A DNA stretch of 64,000 nucleotides, from positions 1 through 64,000 of the forward strand of contig CAUYLG010071493.1 of assembly GCA_963573385.1 (NCBI GenBank), written 5' to 3'. The position numbers and the translations under genes are program-made. The DNA is from Cacajao melanocephalus. Taxonomy: Eukaryota; Chordata; Mammalia; Primates; Pitheciidae. This document shows, one piece after another, positions 1 through 12,000 of the stretch. A model generated the notes under the pieces. The model ran no database searches, was not told where the DNA came from, and worked only from the letters and a program-made list of their open reading frames with translations. Numbering within the stretch: position 1 is the first letter of the stretch; the number at the start of each line of letters is the position of its first letter.

Positions 1-165
1 TGGTCTCCATCACAGATGGAATTTTTCACTGGTAATTCCTCAGAACTAAATCCATTCATAGGGAATTTAGAGCAGTGAAATAAATTTCACGCCGTAGAGT
101 AGGACATGACAACGACAGCAATAAAAGGGAGCAGAGGGACATGGGAGCCAGCCAACAGGCTCAGT
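1..165 (-). other. 3' untranslated part of the UBTD2 copy (incomplete)
   Basis: This lies downstream of the TGA at 166-168 and is moderately AT-rich. No poly-A tail is reached, so the 3' end of the retrocopy, its tail and the second target-site duplication are outside the window. Confidence 0.55.
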
Positions 166-870
166 TCAGTTCTCCACTGGTGTTGGGTTTTGCACAGGTT
201 GGCTCACTATCACCTGTACAACGTAGTCCTTTGGGATCTTCAGCTCTTCGAACTTCATTTTGTCGGTGAGAGGTCTGCCAGAAAAGAACCACCGCTGCCT
301 ACCTGGTTCCACTCCCTCTGCTGCATGCAACCGTCTCTTCATGTGGAATATCGTGTCTGTGCTGCGAACCACAAATTTGAGGTCTTTGCCTGTGGAAAGG
401 CGTAAACGAAGCTGACATTCATATCCAGAATTGGATGGTGGCTCAGGAATATCCAGAGTCTCTACGTCACTCTTTTCCTCTATCATGTTGATTGGTGGTG
501 CCAAGCAATAGACTGGAAGCTGGTATCTGTTCTCCAGTTCATCGTAGCACTCTGTAAGTGCACCATGTGGTAATGTTACGTTTGCACCATCAATGATTGC
601 TTGTGCCAGTTCATGATCATTGCTCTCAAAAGCATGTGCAGCAGCCTTCAAGGCATCCCAAATCTCTTTTCGGCCTTCAAAAGCTGGTGCGGTATCCCAA
701 AATTCATCCCTCTTGCTGCGCACTTGTCCATCTGTCATAGGATAATCTCTTTTCCATTTTGGTTTCTCCTTTTTCAAAGGCTGGTTACGACCTAGAGCAA
801 CTCCGGGGCCCTCCGAGTTCTCGTTGAGGCTGCCTGAGGAGTCGTGCTGGGCGCCCACACACCCGCCCAT
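166..870 (-). pseudogene. UBTD2 (retrocopy): UBTD2 retrocopy with complete open reading frame
   Basis: The minus strand encodes a 234-residue protein beginning [13 protein letters not shown] and ending NPTPVEN, the length and ends I recall for UBTD2 (DC-UbP), a ubiquitin-like-domain protein. The parent gene has introns and this copy has none, so it is retroposed. The N-terminal UBTD domain covers about residues 35-140 and the ubiquitin-like fold about 150-228. I see no stop or frameshift; about ten residues differ from human UBTD2 as I remember it. The ATG at 868-870 is chosen because it gives the conserved MGG N-terminus. The frame is open upstream to a stop at 1063-1065 but contains no other ATG; a longer version would need a TTG start at 955-957. 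Whether it is expressed cannot be seen. It may be a recent pseudogene that has not yet decayed. Confidence 0.9.
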
Positions 871-1288
871 GGGGGCGCCCGGCGCCTCGTCCGCCACCTC
901 CAGACGCTCCTCCGGGCCCGCCGCCGCCGCCGCAGCCTCCTCCGGCGCCACCGCCAAGCTCCGGACAGGCGCACCGCTCCGCTCTCCCGCTGCGGCCCAG
1001 CCTCCTACCCCTTCGCCGCTCCAGCCACCGCCTTGGCTCTGCCCCTTCCTCTGCGCCCACTTCTACCTCAGCCCCCAGGCCGCCCGCCCAGCAGGCCTGG
1101 CCCGCGCGCCGTCCTCGCCTTCGGCTCGGCCCCGCCAGGCCAGGGCTGGCCCATCCCGGGCGGGCCGCAGCGCCTGCCTCGCCCCGTCACAGTCCCGCGT
1201 CCTCGGGTCCAGGCGAGGCACGCTTCGGCGCCTCCCGTCCGCCGGGACCCATCGGCCCTCGCCCCGCGGCGCCACCCTCCGCACCCAC
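871..1288 (-). other. Retroposed 5' leader of the UBTD2 copy, GC- and CpG-rich
   Basis: This block is very rich in G, C and CpG, including GCC repeats near 918-935, and it stops abruptly at about 1288, where AT-rich DNA begins. It is contiguous with the UBTD2 copy, so I read it as the parent mRNA's 5' untranslated region carried along by reverse transcription. A long 5' leader implies a nearly full-length retroposition. Several long overlapping frames on both strands are by-products of the low stop-codon density. Confidence 0.7.
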
Positions 1289-1814
1289 CAATTTTTCATA
1301 TTTTTAATGTAGCTTTTAACATACATTGTTTTCATGTTGTGTTTATGAGTAAGAGTTGGCTTGATGGAGGACTGTCACTGTGCCTAACAAGAAATGGTGG
1401 CTTGATCAAATTATTTTAGTGCCCAGAGCCACCCATAAGGCTAAGCTGTAGCGGTATTAGCGGCTCTTTGAAGAATAGGTACAACCTTAAGATTTTGCTT
1501 AATGGAGGAGGAGTTTCTTTATAATCAGTCCTTTAAAAACTGTACCATAGAAGAAAACCTGACTCAGAAAATGTAATCAATTTGTGGGTCAAGGTGAACT
1601 TTTCAAACAGAACCAAGAGTAGAGAACATATTGAATAAGAATGAAACAGGTTGGGGTATGGGGAAGCTTTTAAGGGGCTTGGAAAGGTACAATATAAAGA
1701 AATGAAAGCAGATCTGAATCTGTTTCCATGAATGTTTAATCCACTTAAACATGTCAATAGAGAGAAGCAAACTTCTGTAAGTTGTAGGTGAACTCTTTAA
1801 AAGGGCGAAAAGGG

Positions 1815-2107
1815 GCCCATCAAGGTGGCTCTCCTCTGTAATCTCAACACTTCAGGAGATGAAGGTGGGTGGATTGCTTAAGCTTAGTAGTCTAATAGTA
1901 GCCTGGACAACATAGTGAGACCCTGCCTTTACAAAATATTTAAAAATTAGCTGGGTGTGATGGTGTGTACCTGTAGTCCCAGTTACTTGTGAGGCTGAGA
2001 CAAAAGGTTTGCTTGAATCCAAGAGTTCAAGGCTGCAATGAGCCATGATGATGCCACTGCACTTCAGCCTGGGGAACAGAACAAGACGCTGTCTCTAAAA
2101 AAATAAA
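1815..2107 (+). repeat. Old Alu SINE
   Basis: An Alu-like dimer with many substitutions: a degraded 'GGTGGCTC' start, a second-monomer 'GCTGGGTGTGATGG', and a short A-rich tail. The divergence suggests an AluJ-age copy. Confidence 0.75.
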
Positions 2108-3252
2108 AGTGAAAAGGGCTAGACAGACGGCAGCTCAGACAGAGGGCCTTATAAGCATGACAAAATAGACCAAGTCAGTGACTTTTCAGACTTGGAGAAC
2201 TATCCTGTAGAAGGTTGTCAGCCTTATAGCTGACTTTAAGTTTAAATTTACTCCTGGAGATAAATTGCCTGCTCTGAACATATCATAGAAACACTTTTGG
2301 GAGAGAGCTGCTTTCTTATAAATGGAATTCAATCTGAACATGTCTTTATGGAAAACACTTGTTTCCCAATACTTTGCAATTTGTTTTTAATAATCTGATT
2401 ATTTGGTTGTGAAAATGGACAGAATCTATGGGCTATAATGATTCAATCTCTCATTCCTAAGTTTTTAAACAGTTATATTTTTATTGTAACTAAATGCTAT
2501 CTTGGATTATGATGGTACAGGAGTTGTATTATGCTAAAAGTTTCCATACTGATCCAGAAATCCTACTCTTCAGTGTCAAGGGCCAAATTCTATGTGGATC
2601 AGTGGCTAGAAAATATAATAACCATTACAATAATAATAATTTTTATAATAAAATTATTAGTTACTACATGTATTCATTCTTTATATATGTGCCAGGTACA
2701 TTCTATCTTTCTAACCTAATATATTCTTCAAATATCTTCATGGTAATGTGGTTTTATTTTAATCTTACAGATAAAAAAGTGTGACATTTATTGACTTTAG
2801 CAGGTGTAATTTTGGTAGAGGATGAAATTTTCTTAGTTAAGATCAATGATTATAATCAATTACCTAGAGAAATAAAATGTTTTCAATCTGTCACACTGCT
2901 GTTAATCAGCATTGGGCATGAAACTTTTGGTTATGGGCTTATAAATACAAAATGTATTTTATTTCATATAAATAAATATGTCAAAAACTTTTTAACATGA
3001 ATTAATATATCCAGAATATGCAATGGAGTATCATGCCAGAATATTTAAACAATAAAATGAAGGCTCTCTCTCTTTTTCTTTCTTTTGCCTAGTCAATGTT
3101 CAAAGTTTATGGTTATTCCTACATTAGGCCCTAGAGTTGATATGCTGTAGAAGCCACATATTTCTTTAATAAATTAACTTGCAAATGTCACCTATTCTTG
3201 ATAATAAATACTCATTTTTTAAATTTGTTTTTTGTAACTCATTTTAAATATT

Positions 3253-3590
3253 ATGGCCTGGTGTGGTGGCTCACATGTGTAATCCTAGCACTTTGGGAGG
3301 CCAGGATGGGTAGAATGCTTGAACCCAGGAGTTTAATACCCGCCTGGGCAAAATTATTAAACCCTGTCTCCACCAAAAAAAAAAAAAAAAAAAAAAAAAA
3401 CACACAAAAACAATAGCCATTGTATTATACACCTGTACCTATAGTCCCAACTACTCAAGAGGCTGAGGTGGGAGGATCCCTTGAGTTGGGGAGATGGAGG
3501 TTGCAGTGAGCTGAGATCATGCCACTGCGCTCCACCTGGGCGACAGAGTGAGGCCCTGTCTCAAACAAAACAAAACAAAACAAAAACAAA
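3253..3590 (+). repeat. Alu SINE (AluJ-like) with long middle and terminal A-runs
   Basis: It starts GGCCTGGTGTGGTGGCTCAC, has about 26 A residues between the monomers (3375-3400), and ends in a CAAAA repeat. Both monomers are present. Confidence 0.85.
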
Positions 3591-5086
3591 CAATCAAAAC
3601 ATAAATATTATGCTGGAGTTACCTAATGCTCTAAATTTTTTTAAAAGACAAGTTTCCCAGGACAATTACATTTTGGTCATTTGTTGTAATTGATGAAAAT
3701 AGATATTTAAATATTTTATTAAATTTTATTACTTATTTTCTACCTAATTATTATGAACTCCATCTACTTAGGGAGGTTTTAGAAATAGTCTAGTGACATA
3801 CAATTGTGTTTGATCCTAGAAAGTAGAGTTATCTACTCAAAGTAGTTGCTAAAATATTAACCATAAATATCCTTCCACTCTCAAGCATTAAAGAAATAAA
3901 TATAATTCACTAATGTGTTCATTTATTTTTAAACAATTTATCTATTGACTGCTATGTATCCTACTTGATGTTCAGTATAGGGATAAAGTAATGAATATGT
4001 AATTTATTAAATAAGAATTTACTAATCTGTTGGACTAAGCACAAAAGAAAGAGACCAACAGACCACAATTTCTGATTAAGTATCCGTTGATTCAATAAAT
4101 AATTCCCCAAAGAAATACAGTTCAATTACTAACTCCTCCCTGAAAAAAGAAAAACAATACTATCTTCAGTTTTCCAAAGTTTCCATTTTATCTTTAGGTA
4201 CAAGAGCTTTTTTGAAAGAGTGTGTCTTAAATCATTGATAATTAGCCCAGACGGAAAGTCACAATCCTGTTGACTGAGGTTTGGTAACTGCATGAATGGC
4301 TTACTTTTAGGTTAAAGTAAAGGAGGAAAAAATGATCAATCCAGTTTCAGCAAAAGCATAACAAATTTAGTGATTAATTTAGTGGGCCTGGGTAAGAAAC
4401 ACTATTTTATGCATTTGGGGGGCAAGTTTTAAATTTATTTCATTAAGGTAATAACTGAAAAAAGGGCATGCCAATTACACTTTTAAACTTTTTTTGAAAT
4501 TACCACTTTATAGAGCAATACACTGAATAAGGTAGACTATTCATTTTGTTTTGTTTTTTCCTTCCAGCATGAATCAAATTAACATTTCTTAAACTAAGCA
4601 ACAAAGGAAGTTGTTGAATGATGTTCACTAGACATGCTGGAGTAAAAACTTGACTGTCAGGTTACCATGAGCCACCCTGCAACTCTACACAGTAATTTTA
4701 TTTAATCTATTTCTATTCATTTGTCTGTTTTAAAATGTTTCATACTTATGGTAAGGCTAAGAAGCCTGTATTATTCCATTTAGATATCAATTCCTTGATG
4801 AACCAATGAAAGACATAGCTCAGCATGCTGCAGTTTCACAGTTTGAATAAAAAGTATAACCATTTCAGATACACTCAGAATAAAGTAAAATAGATCAAGA
4901 ACTAGGAAGAAGTAAGCCACACATGAAATTGGACTGCATTTTCAAAATAGGTTCAAAAACAACAAAAAACTATTGTAAATATTCAATTCTCTATCATTCA
5001 AAAGCAGTAGATGAATGCTAAAGAAGCCACATACAGATCAGAATAGTTTCAGAAAAAAAAAAAAGAATGGTTTAGAAAAAATGACA

Positions 5087-7031
5087 GATGGGAGGTAGGA
5101 CTTAGTTGCAGCTCCCACTCAGACAGACAGAGCAGTGTGTGGAGACTCACATTGTCGTGAATTTTTGCTCCAAGGACTATCCCAGGTACATACCAGGAAA
5201 GCTGAGAAAATCCTCAGACCCTTTGAAGGAAGTGGCTTGCTACTGCAGGCTCTGTGAGACAGTTGAAAAACTGAATGTCCAAAGTGTGAGAGGAAAATCA
5301 ACTACCCCTGAAAACAAACATTCTCACTAGGTAATCTGAAGTTTCAGATCACAGAAGGATCTGACTTCACCTGGAGCTGAGATGAATTTGGAGATCTGAA
5401 TAAAACACGTGGGTAGAGGAAGCAGTAGAAACAGCCAAACAGTCCTGTGGGCACTCTTGGTCCCCAGCAAAGCCATTTCTGGCTTTGTCCTGCAGGTGTC
5501 CTTGGGAAGGGCTGCCAGTGGAATTAGAGAAAGACCACAGGCAGAGGAAACTTCCAGCTGAGCTCTATAACAAATTTGACTGAGCTCTGTAACAAATTTG
5601 ACTGAAGTTTCTCAGACAGAATCTGGGGGAGTGAGTGAACTGGGAGTACAGATACAAACACAAAAGCCATGACAGGTAGGGAGGCCAGGAACCTGAAAGT
5701 TCTGCTTGCTTTCTCAGTGGGAAGTCTTGTAGTTTGGGCAAGTTCTCAGCCCTGCTCACTGGCTTCTAAGAAATAAACTCAGTGCTGCTGGGGGAGCATG
5801 GTGAGATTGAGACTTTGTAGGAGCTGGGTGAGGCCTGTCACTGCTGGCTTTACCTCACTTCCCAGGTGACCTGTATGATGCAGGAGAGGCAGTCATAATC
5901 CAACTGGTTAGGTAATTTAATTGGTGTAAGAGCCACCCCCCATCTCCCAGGACAGCCTCAGCAGCCCTGCCCAAGGAGAGTCTGAGTTGCAGCACACCTA
6001 ACCCTGCCCCCACCCTAGTAGCCCAAAACAAAGGGCATAATCTCTGAAGAGCTTTATGGCACCACCCACCACCTGAGAAACCTGAATACTTATCAAGGCA
6101 AACCTAGGGCTAGCTTGTATCCTCCCACTCCCATACTACTGCAACGCATGCGCTCTTGAAAGCACCACCTCCAGGATGGAGGCCAGCCAACACAAAACCA
6201 GTGCACTAAACAAAACTATGACCAAGGACCCATACAGAGTCAACATCATTCGCCTGTTACCTCCACCAGAGCAGGTGCTGCTGTCCATGACTGAGAGACC
6301 TGAAGATGGATAAAATCACAGGACTCTTTGCAGACACTCTCCAGTACCAGTCAGGAGGCCAGAAGTCCTGCTGAGTGGTTAGACCCTAAAGAGAAATAAC
6401 AACCACTACAGTTTGGCTCTCAGGAAGCCCCATCCCTAGGGGAAGGGAGAGAGCACCACGTCAAGGGAGCACCCAGTGGGACAAAAGAACCTGAAGAATA
6501 GATCTTCCCTTTGACAGTCTACTCAAATGAGAAAGAACCAGAAAAACAATTCTGAAAATATGACAAAACAAGGTTCTTTTACATACCCAAAATATCACAT
6601 TATCTCAAAAGCAATTAATCCAAACCAAAAAGAAATGTCTAAATTGCCAAAAATAAAAAAACTTTAAAAAAGGATTCTGAAGGCCAATTATTAAGCTCCT
6701 CAAGAAGGCACCACAGAAAAATTAATACAAATTTAAAGAAATCAAAATAATAATACAGAATACAACAAAAAAAGCTCCAGAGATATCAACAGCATAAATA
6801 AAAAACATTCATACCTTTGGAAATGAAGGACACACTTAGAGAAATGCAAAAAAACACTGGAATGGCTCAGCAGTAAAATCAAACAAGTAGAATAAAGAAC
6901 TTCAGAGCTCATAGATAAGGCTTTGAAATTAACCCAATACAACAAAGACAAAGAAAAAAGAATTTTAAAAAATGAACAAAGCCTCCAAGAAATTTGGGAT
7001 TATGTTAAATGACTAAATCTAAGAATAATTG
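5087..7031 (+). mobile_element. Old L1 LINE, 5' UTR and start of ORF1 (first part)
   Basis: The text from 5087 follows a primate L1 5' UTR (near 'TGCAGCTCCCACTCAGACAG'), and by about 6990-7031 matches the ORF1 region. Stops and indels show it is dead. Its 5' end looks nearly complete, which is uncommon for L1 copies. It is interrupted at 7031/7605 by a younger insertion and resumes afterwards. I place it in the L1PB/L1MA age range without certainty. Confidence 0.75.
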
Positions 7032-7290
7032 GTATTTCCCACATGTTCTCACTTATAAGTGGGAGTTGAACAATGAGAACACATGGACACTGGGTGGGGA
7101 ACATCACACACCAGGGCCTGTTGAAGGGTGAGGGTCAAGGGGAGGGAGAGCATTAGGACAAACACCTAATGCATGTGAGGCTTAAAACCTAGATAACAGG
7201 TTGATGGGTGCAGCAAACCACCATGGCACAAGTATACCTATGTGATAAACCTGCACATTCTGCACATGTATGCAAAAACTTAAAGTATAA

Positions 7291-7295
<5 letters not shown>
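7032..7295 (+). mobile_element. 3' end of a younger L1, 5'-truncated
   Basis: This matches the primate L1 3' end: the 'GAACAATGAGAACACATGGACAC' region and the final 'AAAACTTAAAGTATAAT'. It begins directly after an 11-bp sequence (7021-7031) repeated at 7605-7615, the target-site duplication. Its own polyadenylation signal is weak (ATTAAA-like). Confidence 0.88.

Positions 7296-7331
<36 letters not shown>
7296..7331 (+). repeat. (GA)n microsatellite
   Basis: About 18 GA units directly after the L1 3' end and inside the same insertion, probably grown from the A-rich junction. Confidence 0.95.
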
Positions 7332-7334
<3 letters not shown>

Positions 7335-7604
7335 CTTTACTGAGATACTAGGAAGTTAGAGTGAAAATTCTTGTTGAGATTATAAGAAATGACAGATACA
7401 GGATATTTTTAATGGGCTGGCAGCTACCAGGTGCTGTTTAGAATATTATTGTCTGGTTACAGGTACAATAGTGTAGTATATAACAAAAGAAGGTATATTA
7501 TATGAGGATTTGAGTTCAGGCAATGTCAAATGTAACTGTATGATTGTGGATCCCATGATTTAAAAAAATTGTTTATAATAAACAGTACTTCTACTAAAAA
7601 AAAA
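7332..7604 (+). mobile_element. L1 3' transduction with AATAAA and poly-A tail
   Basis: About 260 bp of unique-looking sequence lies between the L1 3' end and an A-tail at 7596-7606. An AATAAA at 7577-7582 sits 13 nt before the tail. The whole block 7032-7604 lies between the two 11-bp target-site copies. This is what results when an L1 transcript reads past its own weak signal into its 3' flank and is inserted elsewhere. Confidence 0.75.
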
Positions 7605-7615
7605 AAGAATAATTG

Positions 7616-8700
7616 TTCTGAGTAAAAAGAGAGATGTAAAAGTTTGGAAAACATATTTGAGAAGAATATCTCTGGCCTTCCTGGAGATCTAGACATCCAA
7701 ATACAAGAAATTTAAAGAACACCTAGACAATTCTTCACAAAAAGATTATTGCCTAGGCACAGAGTCATCAGGTTATCTAAAGTCAAGATGAAGAAAAGAA
7801 TCTTAAGAGGAATGAAGAAAAAGCACTAGTTAACCTATAAAAGAAAACCTATCAGATTAACAATAGATTTCTCAGCAGAAACCCTACAAGTTAAAAAGAA
7901 TTGTGGCCCTATTATCAGTCTTCTTAAACAAAAAAATTATCAGCCAAGAATTTGGTATGCAGAAACTAAGCTTTATAAATAAGGGAAATATAGTCTTTTT
8001 CAGAAAAACATGTGGAGAGAATTCACTACTACCAAGCCAGTACTACAAGAACTGCTAAAAGGCAGCTCTAAATCTTGAAACAAATCCTTGAAATACACCA
8101 AAATAGAATCCCTTTAAAATATACTCTCACAGGACCTATAAAACAATAACACATTTAAAAAAAAAACATACAAGGCAATAACTAGTGAGATAAATAAAAT
8201 AGTACCTCATTTTTCAATACTAATGTTGAATGTAAATGCCTTAAATGCTCTACTTAAAAAAAGAATGTCAGAGTGGATGAGTTGACCAACCAAGAATCTG
8301 CTACCTTCAGGAGACTCACCTAACACATAAGAACTCACATAAACTTAAGGTAAGAGGGTTGAAAAGATATTCCATGCAAACAGACACCAAAAGTGAGCAA
8401 GAGTAGCTAGTCTTACATCAGACAAAACACACTTTCAAGCAACAACAGTTAAAAAGGCAAAGAGGTACATTATATAATAAAATTACTAGTCCAACAGAAT
8501 ATCACAATCCCAAATAGATATGCACCTGATGTTAGAGATATCAAATTTATAAAACAATTGCTATTAGATCTAAGAAATGAGATAGCAACACAATAATAGT
8601 GGGGGACTTCAATATTCCACTGATAGCACTAGACATGTCATTAAGTTAAAAAGTAAAGAAAGAAAGAATAGACTTAATCTATACCTAGATCAAACAAACT
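7616..8700 (+). mobile_element. Old L1 LINE, rest of ORF1 and start of ORF2 (second part)
   Basis: It continues the element at 5087-7031. ORF1-like text occurs near 7850-7900 ('AGAAACCCTACAAG') and early ORF2-like text at 8220-8640, including the endonuclease region. It is full of stops and indels. It ends near 8700 in early ORF2, with the rest of ORF2 and the 3' UTR missing in this orientation. Confidence 0.78.
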
Positions 8701-8703
8701 TTA

Positions 8704-9015
8704 AAAAAATATTTTTGTTTGCATAAGTTTTGGATAAACAGATGGTATTTGGTTACATGAGTAAGTTCTTTAGTGGTGAGTTATAAGATTTTGGTGCACC
8801 CATCACCCAAGCAGTATACACTGAACCCAATTTGTAGTCTTTTATCCCTCACCCCTCCCTCCTTTTCCCCAGTCCCCAAAGTCCATTGTGTCGTTCTTAT
8901 GCCTTTGCATCCTCATAGCTTAGTTCCCACTTTCAAGTGAGAACATACGATGTTTGGTTTTCCATTCCTGAGTTACTTCACTTAGAATCATAGTCTCCAG
9001 TTCCATCCAGAACTT
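8704..9015 (-). mobile_element. L1 3' end, opposite orientation
   Basis: The reverse complement of an L1MA/L1PB-type 3' end ('TTTGGTTACATGAGTAAGTTC', 'GGTGCACCCATCACCC'). Its tail side faces the preceding + strand L1. Confidence 0.82.
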
Positions 9016-12000
9016 CCTTTTTGAGTGGGGTGAGCAAATAATCGTGGAGCTGAGCCAGGGTGGCCAATTAGCGGAACTTCAGGGGCTGCTACTGACAATG
9101 TAGTCCATATAGATGCCGTTGTGCTCCAAGAAGCACTATTTACACAGACTTCATAATGAATGGTGGCCCTGGGGTTTTGCCATGTGGAGGTTTCTACCTT
9201 GAGAGTGAAGAGATCTGGATTCCAGGCCTAGTGTCTTCCTTACTGGCTGTACAATGTCAGTAGATAACCCTCTGGGGTCTCAATTTCTCCATCCAAAAAA
9301 TAACATCATTGGATTGATAACGTTATGAACTATTTGGCAGTGGGGCGGGGGGACCTCTTATTTATATAACTGCTATGGGCTTCTTTTGCTCTGTGAAGGA
9401 ATAATTTCTGACTCAAGGATAATGTATGTAGAGTACTTAGTACAGTGCCTGGCATGTAGAAAATGCTCAGGAATTGGTGACTAGTAATTCCACTAGGACC
9501 CAGCTTTGTGGATGTACCCTATACTTTTTCCTTTCTTCACATCATCCAAGCACATGGGATTCTGAAGGCCTCAAAGTCCTCCCCCCTCAAAAAAATCCTT
9601 TCCCCGATGACCTATTCCTGTACTTCGGGCTCAGCCAGCATAAAACATCCATGAAAACTCCCTGGGAAGAGCAACTGCTTACTCAACGTTTTATATGTTA
9701 GCATGATAGAATTTCATAATTAATTTGTATATAGTGTCAAAAGCTTTTCCTATACTCTGTCACTTACTCCTCATAATGCATCCATGACATCAATAGTATC
9801 ATCCGCATTTTACAGATAGGGAAATTAAGACTTGGATTTTCACTTATCTAAGGGTGCATACCATGAAAGTCTCAGATCCAGAGAGCTAGGCCTCTGGCTC
9901 AGATGATCTGACTCCAGATTCTGAACTCTTTCTTCTGTGTCATGTTGCCTGTCCTTTCCCAAGACTTGCCCTAAAAAAGAGGCAGATGACACCTTAAAAA
10001 CAGTTGAGAAGAAAGGAATTTTCTTCTCCTCCCAGGTCAGGAATGGCTTCTTGGGGGAAGCCAAGTAGCATTCAAACTGGGTCTGAATGATGTGTGCATT
10101 AGAAGAAAGGAAGAAAACTATTTCAAGGAGTGGAAACAGCATAAGCAGAGGATGGACAGGCAAGGGAGACTTCTAGGATATATACAGAAACTGTAATGCA
10201 GTTTATTCCCACTGGAGCAAAAAGAGCAAAAGAAGAGTCTTAAGAAAGAAGGTTGGGTAAGGGGATGGAGGTGATAGAGGGGCACTGACTGCCATGCTAA
10301 GGGGTTGGCAGTCTTTAGTTTTTGAGTGAGGGAGAAACATGATCAAACCTTAACATGATGAAACTCACTCTGGCCACCCCGTGGAGAACAGATTGGATGA
10401 GAAGAGCCTGTTGGCCGGAAGCCCAGGTAGGAAATGATGACAATGGTTTAGGTGAGATACAGAGAGTATGGACTGGGGGTGGTTGTAAGAATGGTTAGAA
10501 AAAGGAGTTGATGCGAGAGGCCACAGTGCCACTAAAATTGGTAACTGATTGGATGTAGGCACCAGCAGGAGGGAGGAATACGTGATGGCAGGGCTTTGAG
10601 ACCAAATAACCAAGGATACCATTCACAGACAGAGCCCATCAGGAGGACAAGTGGGAGGCTTAGGAGTAGGGGCTGTGAATCTACCAGGGACCATCATGAT
10701 TCCTCCTGAAAAGCTGGTTCAAGCACCCTAAACTATCAAGAACTGTTTCATCTAGTCATTGATTCGCCAAATATGTATAAACATCTGTTACATGCCAGGT
10801 TGTTTTAGCCCCTAGGGATACATTGCTAAAAAGAAAAACTTCCAGCCCAGGCTCTACCAGGGGAGACAGAAAATAAAACATAAGCAAAGATAAAATTGTT
10901 CAGGTGCTGAGCAGTGAGTGCTTTGGAGAAAAATAAAGTAGGATGAGGGATGACTGGGAGGAAGAGTGGAGGAAGAGATTTGCCTTAAAATAGAAATTGT
11001 CTTTGAGGAAGTGATATTTGAACAAAGACCTGAATGAAGAGACCTGGGGAACAGCATTCTAAAAAGAGGAGACCACAAGTGCAAAGGCCCTGGGGTAACC
11101 ATAGCTTGGTGTCTTCAAGGAACCTGAAGTGTAGCTGTAAAAGATAGACAAAGGAGGAAAGTAATAAGGGAAAAGGTGAGAGAGTGGGCAGAGCCAATCT
11201 TGTAAGGGCCTATAGACCTCAGGAAGTTGCATGATGTTAATGAATCTAAGAGAACACATGTCCTGTTCACCTTATATTCTTTGTGCCTAGCAAACCAAGC
11301 CTGTCCCTCCACAGTAAATAGTTGTTGAATGAATGAATGAATAAATGTTGGAAATGATCATTTATGTATGAGACTGCATATCTTGGACTTATATGAACCA
11401 ATAAATAAAGATGTTATGCCATAGTAAGGGTATAGTAAGCTGTAGTGTGATGAAAATAATAAAGCTCAGATAACTTGAATTCTGTATTGTCACTCAAGTA
11501 TGAAAGTTTAAGTGAAATCTGCATATTTTATTCAATACAGCTTGATATTATAAACATTGCTGTTGACTAAGACTAAATAGTAAAACATACCTGAAATAAC
11601 TGTAAAACAATGAAAACGATAATGTTTTTGATCTTCCTTCATCCTCCTCCCAGCGCAAATACACATCCTTCTGGCTTTATTTCAAATTTTCTCTTGCACT
11701 CTCAATCGTTTCCTTCATAGAGGTTTTGAAGAAACTTATCTCTAACACAAAGACCCGTATTTGCAGGACAAGATGTTATCATCTCCAGGAAATTGACAGA
11801 TTCCCAAAAAGAGAAGGCAGTAGGGAGGAAGAAATTATTTATAGACATATAAATGCTTCAGGCACCTAATTAATTGTTAAATGGATCTACAAGTAGAGAT
11901 GGGAAAACTGGCTGGGCCATGTGAGGGGCTAGGTGACATGCAGGCTCAGGCTTAGAATCACAGGCTGTCCGGACCCCCTGGTCCAGATTCCATCTGAAGC

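Larger units (their letters stand above)
1289..5086. other. AT-rich intergenic DNA
   Basis: Apart from two old Alu copies (1815-2107 and 3253-3590), this stretch is AT-rich with no conserved frame, splice pattern or RNA gene that I can recognise. The open frames of 60-100 codons look random. Confidence 0.6.

Noticed and set aside
871..957. N-terminal extension of the UBTD2 frame by 29 residues
   Set aside because: The first codon at 955-957 is TTG on the minus strand, not ATG, and the known protein starts at MGGC. The open frame upstream reflects GC-rich leader sequence.
824..1419. Plus-strand frames of 162 and 191 codons over the UBTD2 leader
   Set aside because: They are antisense to the GC-rich leader, have proline/arginine-rich low-complexity translations and no known domain.
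5087..8700. Possibility of an active L1
   Set aside because: ORF1 and ORF2 are broken by many stops and indels and by the nested insertion, and the 3' end is missing.
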